The notes under the pieces: model-generated
What the model saw: the letters and a program-made list of their open reading frames with translations, nothing else
Databases searched by the model: none
What the model was told of the DNA's origin: nothing
Part shown: piece by piece, positions 35,298-45,532 of the stretch
How the letters are laid out: each line of letters starts with the position of its first letter
How positions within the stretch are numbered: position 1 is the first letter of the stretch
Program-made: the position numbers and the translations under genes
DNA from: Larix kaempferi
Taxonomy: Eukaryota; Streptophyta; Pinopsida; Pinales; Pinaceae
Direction: 5' to 3'
Length of the DNA: 64,000 bases
Assembly: GCA_027924585.1 (NCBI GenBank)
Contig: BSBM01002100.1
Coordinates: forward strand, 472,501-536,500

Positions 35298-35702
35298 TGT
35301 TGGTTGTGGAGCCTGATCTTCCAGTCTCATAGATGATGATTCAGCCGTGTTTGAACCCTAGGTTTGGTAACCTGTAGTATTTTTGCATTGTATTTCCCTT
35401 ATAAAATAAAGACGTTGTAACATGGCTAGGGTTGATGTATTAGTTTTATGCATTGTAAAGATCTCTAAGATAGGAGAAGAGAGACTATGAGAGAGTGTGA
35501 AGAGGAAGTTCAACGGTTATGCTGCAGGTTGTATCCCTTCACTTTGTTGGACGAATAATAATAAGGACTGGAAATTTCAGTGTGGACGTAGCCCATCTTG
35601 GGGTGAACCACGATTTATCTGTGTCTCTCTTGTAATGTGTATGTGTGATTATATTTTCATTTATGTTTATTGTTATCGCTCTGCGATCCTGTTTTTCTAA
35701 CA
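35298..35702 (+). repeat. 3' LTR of Copia-1
   Basis: 405 bp, TGTTGG to TCTAACA. It lacks the ~160 bp insertion of the 5' copy and has about 12 bp (TTTTTGCATTGT) that the 5' copy lacks. Confidence 0.9.
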
Positions 35703-36060
35703 GCTTCAATGCAATCTCGCATTGGTGGGTCAAATCTGCAAAACCCTCCACCGAGCCAGTGTTGGTAGTGTTCCCACGTCAGCATTTCCCATACACACTT
35801 ACAGGAGCCAATGACATGCAATTTTGTTGCTTCATTTTATTTTTCGCTCCCGGACCGAAAGTCACCAAGTGTCCCTAAATGACACTTTCATGCGACTTGC
35901 AACTCGACATAACTCTGTAACCGGAGGTCGGATCGTCGAACCTTCGACTCCGTTGATCTCCTGGTGTGCGATTACCTCAAGGGGGCCCTCTCCCACATGT
36001 TCTCATGGCCCAGTGACTTCTTTGTGCATTCATTTCATAAACTAGGGTTTCAACCAGATG
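35703..36060 (+). repeat. Right part of the interrupted satellite monomer plus part of the next
   Basis: Follows Copia-1. CCCTCCACCGAGCC...CACACTTACAGGA matches the array's CATCCACCGAGCA...CACACTTGCAGGA in the same order. GGAGGTCGGATCGTCGAACC...CTAGGGTTT matches the sequence left of Copia-1. Confidence 0.7.
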
Positions 36061-36479
36061 CCTAAGCTACACTTACAAATTACAAACCAAGTAGGGTTTC
36101 ATGAACTACACACCGCATAATAAAACTAGGATAGGCATGGAAAGGATATTTTTGCTTGAGAATACTCTTAATGGGGGGAAGCTTTTCACATTAAGAAAGC
36201 ACAACAAGGATAAAATTTTAATTGAATTCAATACCTAGGGATTGTATCATACTATGTTTCAATTCCTAAAGAGCCTGATATGGCAATTGTGGTTTGTTGT
36301 TGTGAGCGTCTTGTACGTTGGCCATTTATAGTTTGTACTTTGGCCTTGTTTTTAATAGATTTTGGGTCTTTTAAATATCAGGTTGAGTTGAAATTTAGAA
36401 CCGCCTTATATTTTACTATTTTAAGGAAAGTCTCATTCATTACATATTGTTTTTGTTTTCTCCTTTTAAAAGTTTCCCA
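36061..36479. other. Unique-looking spacer, no gene
   Basis: AT-rich, with no supported coding frame and no clear repeat. Confidence 0.5.
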
Positions 36480-38372
36480 TGGCCCAGATGTCATCTTGTA
36501 GGTCCACTTTCGAAACTAAGGTTTTGCTCAGTAAGGGAGTGTGCAATTTTTGCACACAGGGGTCAAATTTGTACATCCACCAGGAACTTATGGCTAGCGT
36601 TCCCAGCTGGAACCTTCCTAGACACACTTGTAGGACTCCTCAGAACCCGATTTTGTTGCACGGTTGGAATTCTATGCCCCCAGTAGGTATCCAACAAGTG
36701 TCCCCGAAGGCCTTTTGGATGTTAGACGGAACGAGCCATAGAATGACGACCGTGGCTCAAATCAACAAACCGTCAACTCTGTTGGATTCAAGACGTCGGG
36801 ATAGTGCTAGGGGTGCCCCTCTCCTCCGGTCCCATGGCTCGGGTGTCATCTTGTAGGTCCATTTTTGAAACTAGGGTTTTGCTCAGTAAGGGAGTGTGCA
36901 ATTTTGGCACACGGGGGTCAACTTTGAGAAATCATCCACCGAGCACTTATGGCTAGTGCTCCTGGAAGTAACCTTCCTAGACACACTTGCAGGACTCCCC
37001 GGAACCCGGTTTTGTTGCATGGTTGGAATTCTATGCCCCCGGTAGGTATACAACAAGTGTCCCTGAAGGCCTTTTTGATGCGACACGGAATGAGCCATAG
37101 AATGACGATCGTGGCTCAAATCGATAAACCGTCGACTATATTGGATTCAAGACATCGGGATAGTTCTAGGGGTGCCCCTCTCCTCCGGTCCCATGGCTTA
37201 GGTGTCACCTTTTAGGTCCATTTTGGAAACTAGGGTTTTGCTCAATAAGGGAGTGTGCAATTTTTGTACATGGGCATTAACTTCACAAAATCATCCACCG
37301 GGCACTTATGGCTAGCATTCCCAGGTGGAGCCTTCCTAGAAACACTTGCAAGAATCTCCAAAACCCGGTTTTGTTGCACGGTCGTCATTCTATGCCCTCG
37401 GTAGGTATCCAGCAGGTGTCCCTAAAGGCCTTTTGGATGCGAGACGGAACGAGCCATAGAATGACGATCATGGCTCGGACCGACAAACCGTCAACTCTGT
37501 TAGAATCAGGACATCGGGATAGTGCTAAGGGTGCCCCTCTTCTCCAGTCCCATAGCTCAAGTGTCACCTTGTAGGTCCATTTTGGAAACTAGGGTTTTTC
37601 TCAATAAGGGAGTGTGCAATTTTTGCACACGAGGGTCAACTTCGCAAAATCATCCACCGGGCACTTATGGCTGCGTTCCTAGGTGGAGCCTTCCTAGAAA
37701 CACTTGCAGGACTCTCCAGAACCCGATTTTGTTGCATGGTCGTCATTCTATGCCCCTAGTAGGTATCCAGCAGGTGTCCCTAAAGGCCTTTTGGATGTGA
37801 GACGGAACGAGCCATAGAATGATGATCGTGGCTCAGACCGACAAACTGTCAACTCCGTTAGAATCAGGACATCGGGATAGTGCTAGGGGTGCCCCTCTTC
37901 TCTGGTCCCATGGCCCAAGTGTCATCTTGTAGGCCTATTTTTGAAACTAGGGTTTTGCTCAGTAAGGGAGTGTGCAATGTTTTCACACGGGGGTCAACTT
38001 TGCGAAATCATCCACCAAGCACTTATGGCTAGCGCTCCCGACTGGAACCTTCCTAGTCACACTTGCAGGACTCCCCGGAACCCATTTTTGTTGCACAGTT
38101 GGAATTCTATGCCCTTGGTAGGTATCCAACAGGTGTCCCTGAAGGCCTTTTGGATGCGAGACTGAATGAGCCATAGAATAATGACCGTGGATTGGAGCGA
38201 CAAACCGTCGACTCCATTGGAATAAGGACATCAGGATAGTGCTAGGGTTTCCCCTCTCCTTTGTTTCCATGACCCAGGTGTCATATTGTAGGTCAATTTT
38301 TGAAACTAGGGCTTTGCTCAGTAAGGGAGTGTGCAATTTTTGCACACGGGGGTCAACTTTAAAAAAAAAAAT
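36480..38372 (+). repeat. Satellite-like tandem array, ~359 bp period
   Basis: The landmark GTTTTGCTCA (or a variant) recurs at 36521, 36876, 37235, 37594, 37952 and 38311, giving spacings of 355, 359, 359, 358 and 359. Units share CATCCACCGGGCACTTATGG, ATGACGATCGTGGCTC and CCTTTTGGATGCGAGAC. Open frames of 60-140 codons inside recur because the unit recurs; they are not genes. Confidence 0.92.
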
Positions 38373-38622
38373 TGATTCTAGAACTAAACATTCAAAGAGT
38401 GGCAATCAAACCTACCACACTGCAACCTTGGTATATTTCTATGTCCTTAGTGTGCCACATCATTTAGCAACTCCTTAATGTTCCACTATATTTGGATTTT
38501 GAGTAATTAATGTCATTTTTAACAATTCAAAGTTTCAAATAAAAAAGGGAGGCAATGTTTTGATGAATATGATTGTCATCGATGACAACATTAATGACAA
38601 AGGTTAAGTATGATGACATGAC
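38373..38622. other. Spacer before solo LTR, no gene
   Basis: AT-rich, with GATGACAT words like those to the right of the LTR; these are consistent with the original uninterrupted locus. Confidence 0.5.
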
Positions 38623-39340
38623 TGTTGCTTGGTTTTTCAACCAAGCATGTGCAAAAGATGCACCTATTAACTTGTAATAGCAGTCTCGAATGAAAAGCAA
38701 ATAACAATAAACTTAATCTAATCTAACATTAACATATGCAAGGGGAATAAAGAACTAGATTGATAACAATAAGCAAATAAGACAAGAGATTCAAAAGAAT
38801 TTGTTTTTGTATTACCTCAAATGGTGAGGATGATGGGTGTTGAGCAACTCCAAGGTTGAGAAGCTCCAATATCCAATGGTCTCTTCTTCTCCAAAGCTTC
38901 AATGGGATTCTTCAAACTCAAAATGGGAGGTAATGGCTCTCAAAGGGAATTTGGCAGCATAAGGATAGGATGAAATGTGGATGAAAAGTGAGGAGCCCTT
39001 ATCACATTTCTATAGTTTTTGGTGATGGGGAATACCATTATGGTTTTAAGGAAACCAATGGTATTAACCAACATGGTTTAGGTCTCTTTTTCCCTCTTTT
39101 TCTTTTTTTGAATTTTTTTTTATATTTTTATTCCCTTTTAATATTTTTGGGGAATTTTGGACCCTTTTTTAGGGTTTTTTGTGTTTTTGAGGAAAAATAC
39201 ATATTTTGAGGGGGAAAAGGTGTATTATGGTCTTTTTGGTGACCTTTTGATGGTTTTAGAGGCTCAAATGGTGGAAAAAGTGGCCAAATGGGTCATGTGA
39301 ATAAGGGAATGAGCTAGTGAGCACTTTTTGGGTATTAACA
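38623..39340 (-). mobile_element. Solo LTR of the Gypsy-B family
   Basis: 718 bp, closely matching 50500-51216. A perfect 5 bp duplication ATGAC lies at 38618-38622 and 39341-39345. No internal domain remains. This is the expected product of LTR-LTR recombination. Confidence 0.9.
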
Positions 39341-42063
39341 ATGACCAAGTTCAAAAGGTTGTTGACATGGAAAATGAGTATGATGACATGACCAAGGTCA
39401 AGAAGTTGTTGACATGGCAAATGGACATGGTACAATGGCAAGATATTGGCAAAGAAAATGGACAAGTTTGAAGACATTGATCAATATGATGGTGACATGG
39501 CTTGATAATATGGACGATGCATTGATGACATACTGGCAAGTAGAAAGCATGGAGGACTTAAAGACAAGCAAGCATGATAAGCCAACATTGAAGACAAGGA
39601 ACGTTTGTGGGCATTGGAGCCATTGGAACACCTAATGGGCCAAATGACCCATTCTGTGGTCATTTGTGGCTTAATGGGGTCATGAAGCCCACACAAATTT
39701 TTAAGAAGCCTTCAAACATGCTCATGAATTTAATGAAGTCTTTGTCTTGGTGAAATTGGGCCCTTGGACATTTGGTGGTGTTTGTGGTCTTGCAACCTTC
39801 ACATGCTACATATTGTGGTCATGATGTTGTTGAAGCCCACAAGATTTGAAGAAGCCCATGAACATGAATAAACCCTAACTCATTATGGTAAATCCCTTAT
39901 ACCTTCAAAGAACTTGAATGATGACATGGCATATTGTAGCTTGGTGCACATGACTGATTTTGATGACATGGATCCCTTCTTTAAACTCTTGAAATTTGGT
40001 GTGGAATCCCAAACTTGTGACAATGTGGGGATGCATATGAAATTAAAAATAAATAAATAAAGAATAAATTGAAGCAAGGTCGGCTCCAAATCACAATGAA
40101 CAACCATTACATCATCATTTGTATCAATCAAGAACATTCAATTTTAAATACATTTTCATATGAGGATAATCCATTCCTTTTACAAACATAGGACCATGAA
40201 CATCTTATTTTCCTTCATCAAAACAACATTATCAAGGAATATCATTAAACTAGTTAGGTATTTCATTTTCCATGGATTTTGTATGATTGCTTTTGCATTA
40301 TGATGAGTGGAAAATGGATGTACACATGAGGATGCACAAGCTGAGTAATATAATAACATGAGGATGCACACACACATAGGCTAATGGTTGTAGGTGTTGA
40401 TTGTATCAAGATGAATAATCCAAATATGAACCCTTGAAGTTCACAAAAAACACAATTTTAAATTAGATATCAAATTAGCATGCATTTGCTAAGTTCATTG
40501 AACTGTTGAAATATATTATTAGTTTTTTCCATTAAGATGATGTTTTCATAACACAATGGTGAGATGTTACTTGATCAATGCAATAAATGTAAGAGAACAA
40601 ATATTGCTTAAAATGTAATTATATAAATTTCAATAGCATAATTTATCAATTTTTGGAAGAGATAAATCATCACTCGCACAAGGGGAAACTCAAGAGAAAA
40701 TATGGAGTATATTGTATCATGCATTGATAGTTGAATGTTTGTAATACAAAATATGGCAAAGTAGTTGGCCCTCAAATGGCCTGTCAATGTACATGTATCC
40801 CTAAGTACAACAATGTGTACATGTATATGTCAAAATACATATATACAAGACTATGCAACATCAAAAATCAATCTTTCGCTTGTTTTTCCCCAACTTTCCT
40901 CTATCGACCATCTCCCTGGGATCGCTCTACATCTCAGGAGTCTGCAAAAAAAAATCATTATTTTTATCAAATAACTGCACTAATACCCTACCATTAACAA
41001 ACTTAAAAAATTAACTTATGGCCAAATTATTTATGACAAACACTCACCAAATCCTCATGGGGTATAGATGTGAGAGGTGTGCTCATGGAAGGCCTCTCTA
41101 TAGTTGTGCTCTGCAAATAAAAGATCATATCTCAATTAATTCAACAATTCAACATTGATCAACATGTTTCGGTAAATTGAATCAAAAAACTTGGTCATTA
41201 ATGAACATCTCACCACAAGAGGAGACCCGGTCAGAACCATGGATTGAGCAATGGGGTCAGGATCTTCTACCGCTAATGGTTGCAATCACCAAATGGGGAA
41301 ATACTTAGACATGCATGAATAAACAATATAGTAACATGGTTAAATACTATGCATTGTGATTGTTGAAATAGTTACCTCTGTATGACTTGTGCCTATTGCG
41401 GATGCGGCACTAAATGCAACATCAATGACCCTTATTAGGTGAGGGGTATATGGATCTCTCATGTGTCTAATATAGAGGACATCCACAACCTTTCTAGGAG
41501 TGGAGCCTCTCTTATACACTTGTGCCTTTTTCACATTTGGACTACGAGGAGATCTAATTGCTGACAGTCTATGAAGTATAGAGGTTGGTCGCTACAATCA
41601 CCAATACTGACGTAGTTAGAAATGCATTGGTCAATGAAATACCATGTATTAACAAAATGACAATGATGAAATACATACTGATGTACTGTATAGATCAATC
41701 AATTCTAAGAAACGTTATGCCACTTGTTGATCCCCTATGGGCTGTGTAGAGCTTGTCTCCCCACGAGGGGGGACATCACTAGATGAAAGCATTTCTCTCT
41801 AATGGGGATCTACAACCTACAATTTAAAAAATTGTAAATATTAGATCGTGTAGCATTAATTAAGTAACATGTGATAACAAACTAACATGTATTAAAATAA
41901 TGTCATGTTGAAATAGTTACCTCAGCGTGAGATGTTGTCGCTGAAGGTATGACAACATCTTGTAACTCAGAAGGTTATGCTGCATGAGTCTCTTGCCCCT
42001 CATGCCCTTCTGGTGGCAACTACAAGTTTTAAAATCATTAAAAATATTAGCAATCTATATATG
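39341..42063. repeat. Duplicated flank, copy 1
   Basis: Nearly identical to 51217-52382 plus 59513-61098, without Copia-D and without a ~25 bp insertion near 51405. It contains the uninterrupted Copia-D target (CAAATTAGCATGCATTTGC at about 40476). It ends abruptly at 42063, followed by 7 bp of filler and a truncated LTR. Confidence 0.9.
41048..42019 (-). pseudogene. Partial second copy of the multi-exon minus-strand gene
   Basis: Exons equivalent to the last four or five exons of the gene at 60082-63544, with the same splice sites and some of the same stops. The 5' exons are missing because the duplication ends at 42063. Here the donor at 41213 reads TTGTG|GTGAGA, against TTGTT|GTGAGA in the other copy. 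Confidence 0.6.
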
Positions 42064-42070
42064 CAATCTA

Positions 42071-42707
42071 TAACAATAAACTTAATCTAATCTAACATTA
42101 ACATATGCAAGGGAAATAAAGAACTAGATTGATAACAATAAGCAAATAAGACAAGAGATTCAAAAGAATTTGTTTTTGTATTACCTCAAATGGTGAGGAT
42201 GATGGGTGTTGAGCAACTCCAAGGTTGAGAAGCTCCAATATCCAATGGTCTCTTCTTCTCCAAAGATTGAATGGGATTCTTCAAACTCGAAACGGGAGGT
42301 AATGGCCCTCAAAGGGAATTTGGCAGCATAAGGATAGGATGAAATGTGGATGAAAAGTGAGGAGCCCCTATCACATTTTTATAGTTTTTGGTGATGGGGA
42401 ATACCATTATGGTTTTAAGGAAACCAATGGTATTAACCAACATGGTTTAGGTCTCTTTTTCCCTCTTTTTCCTTTTTTGAATACTTTTTATATTTTTATT
42501 CCCTTTTAATATTTTTGGGGAATTTTGGACCCTTTTTAGGGTTTTTTGTGTTTTTGAGGAAAAATACATATTTTGAGGGGGAAAAGGTGTATTATGGTCT
42601 TTTTGGTGACCTTTTGATGGTTTTAGAGACTCAAATGGTGGAAAAAGTGGACAAATGGGTCATGTGAATAAGGGAATGAGTTAGTGAGCACTTTTTGGGT
42701 GTTAACA
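42071..42707 (-). repeat. Truncated 3' LTR of Gypsy-B
   Basis: Matches the solo LTR from 38702 onward; the first 79 bp are missing. It ends GTGTTAACA next to GATTGCCTCG, the reverse complement of the purine-tract side. Confidence 0.88.
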
Positions 42708-43950
42708 GATTGCCTCGTGATGTGTGAGGGTAGGAGCTCATCGTATGGCTGATAGACATCATAGTTCTTTTATCATTTTCCCGGGGTTTGGAGAAGAGAA
42801 GAGACCGATTGGAGACTGAAACAACGGTCCCTTGGAAGCTGCAAAAAACTGAAAAATTACATGGCCTCAAAATGAATGAGGAATAATCTCTGATAATGGA
42901 CGAGGCAGGCATACCCATGCTCGTATCAAGACATATACATAACAATTAGGCCCAAGAAGGGGGACCTAAATAATACATAAAAATCTGTTGGTACATCATG
43001 ATGGTCTAGAGGGGACACAATGCTGGGACATACTCATGGTCATACCATGACTCATCTGAAGGACTGATACACTGGAAAAGAGCAACAACCATTCTGAATA
43101 AGGTTCCAGAAGGGTTGATGCACTATTGGAGCTAAAGGTGTCCAACATCTGTAGGAATTTCAATGACTGCGAGTCAACTCTAAGGAGTATATGTAACTGT
43201 ATACTCGAGGGAGTCTGCAAATTGGTACATCCAAAAAGTGTCGCCAAGTGCAACCTGGATATCCATAGGAATGTGTAATTGGTTGTTTCCTCAATTAGAC
43301 TCTCAAATGTGGTAGAGTCAGGTGATATCCGGGGTCTTCAACAAAAAACCGAAAGGACCGATACCATGTACGAGTCTCAACGATGCGATTAAGCATGTGA
43401 GAAACAATCATTTGGAGAGGCACTGAGGACTTTTTTCAAAATGATCCGTAGGCACTCATCACTAATGGTGATGAGTCCAAGGCACAGGGACCTCTGGTTC
43501 TATCCTTTGGAATAGATTTGGTTGGCATTGACAGAGGGAGACCGACAACTACCAAGGCAATGATGTTTCCTTGATAGGAGCATGAGGTGTACAACGAAAC
43601 TGTGATAGTAGGATTGACATACTGTGGGGATGTGGAAAAAAATGGGGTCATAGAGTGGGTGGACTCAAACTTCCTTTGTTCAGAGCATGATGATATGGTT
43701 GACCTTATAGCATAGGAAACTGACTTTTATGTGTGGGGATCATAGCTTAGGGGTATGTATTGTATACTGGAGTGACTCGGGGGGGACAAGCTAATGGATG
43801 TTATTGGGGGACTCTCAGGGTCACATACTGTAGAATATTTTGAACAAAGGCGACCATAATGGGGGTGTTGCTTTATGAGTAGATATGATCTGTTGTGGCA
43901 CCGAAAAGCACCGTTGGGTCCTTCTTCGTAGTTTTAATGAGCTCCAAGAA
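42708..43950 (-). other. Gypsy-B 3' untranslated region
   Basis: Counterpart of Gypsy-A 31171-32419. No recognised coding domain. Confidence 0.5.
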
Positions 43951-43959
43951 GGGATAAAA

Positions 43960-45000
43960 GTGTGCTCTGAAATGGTACTATCCTGTGGATTTATTTGAGC
44001 CGAAGACTGTTCATGCTCGTGAGTGCTTTCATTTTTAAGGAGTCTGAAAACTATAAGAAGACTCTGAATTGGTGGATGGGTACCGTCCTGTGGATTTGTA
44101 CGAGCCCAAGAGAGTGATTGCTCGTGGTTGCTTTCATTTTTAGAGAGTCTGAAAGCAGTAAGTAGACTCCAATGGTGTTCTTTTTCGTATGTTAGTGTCC
44201 AAGGCCCGAAAAATCATAAAATGATGCAAATGGAGAACTCTTCTAGCCAATGTGACTAGAGTATTCCTTTTTCATAATTAGTCTACAAGGCCCGGAAAAG
44301 GGGTAAACTTATACCAGGTAGACGCCCTTTCAGATACTTTTAGTGAGCATGAAAGGAAGCAAGGTTGCTCGGCGATCTTTTCATTTTTTAGGAGTCAGAA
44401 AAGAGCTTAACAAAAACACCCTAAGTGCCTTTTTCGTAAAAGAATTGCTTGGCCTGAAAAAGGGGTAAAATTATACCGAACAAAAAGGTATTGGTGAGAG
44501 CGAGGAATGACCTCGAGCATCGTCACGAGCGGGGAAAACTGAATCCAGCGACATAAAGATCGTAAAAAACGGGCAACGGCCGATGTGGCATGCAAACCGA
44601 GGAAATGAGGATCATTTCAGAGAAATGCCCAAAAATTATGGGGGTGAGAGCGAGAAATGGTCTCATGCATCATCACGAGCACGGAAAACTGAATCCGGCG
44701 ATATAAAACTCATCAAAAATAGACCACGGCCGATGTGACACACAAACTGAGGTGACTAGTGTGTGAAAAAATGCTGGAAAAATCTGGTGGTGAGAGTGAG
44801 AAATGATCTCAAGCATCATCACAAGTTCAAAAAACTGAATCCGATGGTATAAAAAATGCCAATAAACTTACAACAGTCAATGTGGCATGCAAATCGAAGT
44901 GGCGTGGGGCATGGAAAAAAATGCCCGAAAGTTTTTGGTGAGAGCAAGAAATGGTGCGAAACACAGAGGTCATAAGGACTTCGGAATGGTCGAAGGAAAT
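43960..45000 (-). repeat. Gypsy-B tandem arrays (~104 and ~149 bp units)
   Basis: GTGAGAGCGAGAAATG followed by ATCGTCACGAGC-type words recur at about 44494, 44643, 44791 and 44938, matching the Gypsy-A array in reverse. Shorter units precede them. Confidence 0.78.
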
Positions 45001-45178
45001 AACTAGGTTAAAAAATGGCTATAAATAAAGGTGAGCCCACCCAGCGAAGGATGCAGTGGTGGGGAGAAATGACGACCCGCGGGGGAAGAATACTAGGTGT
45101 ATCAAATCAAATCAATTATACAAGTGATATGTGACCTCAAAAATGGTTGAGATCACGCATGTGAAAAAGTGAGTAGGG

Positions 45179-45532
45179 TTAATGACCTGCCCCCATGCTA
45201 TGTGCATGGGGTTTATGATTGTGGATCATATATGTGTTGGTTTGAACAATGGGGTCATTGAAATACTGAGATAGATGTGATGGGGAAGGTTCAAAATGAT
45301 TGTTCATGCCCCCTATCCCAGGGTCGAGGTAATCTTTTATGCCCCCTAACTCAGAGGTGTCAATGTGGTGCAGATGTTGTCTCAGAGAGGGATCAATAGG
45401 GCATTGAGCAACTACTGGAGGGGGGGGTATACCATGAGGATGTGGGCTGTGGTGGCATACTGAAGTAATGATATGATGATGGGGGATTCCCCTTGCGGGG
45501 TGGATGCCCCCAATATCTCCGATGAGAATCAC
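45179..45532 (-). pseudogene. His/Pro-rich tail ORF of Gypsy-B
   Basis: A 117-codon frame overlapping and shifted from the gag-derived ORF end (shift near 45480). Rich in His, Pro and Gly, ending HAHSMGAGH. It has no counterpart that I see in Gypsy-A. It may be a frameshifted continuation of the gag fusion or simply chance; unknown function. Confidence 0.3.

Larger units (their letters stand above)
5649..35702 (+). mobile_element. Copia-1: Ty1/Copia LTR retrotransposon carrying nested insertions
   Basis: The element has paired LTRs (5649-6203 and 35298-35702), a primer binding site, gag, CCHC, protease, integrase, RT and RNase H in Copia order, and a purine tract before the 3' LTR. It spans 30 kb only because Gypsy-A sits in the integrase coding region; its own length is about 5 kb. 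The flanking pentamers CCTTC and GCTTC look like a decayed target duplication. The coding region has stops and at least one frameshift, so it is dead. Confidence 0.9.

Noticed and set aside
36479-38478. Repeated 60-140 codon frames in the satellite array
   Set aside because: The same frames recur once per monomer, so they reflect the repeat and not genes.
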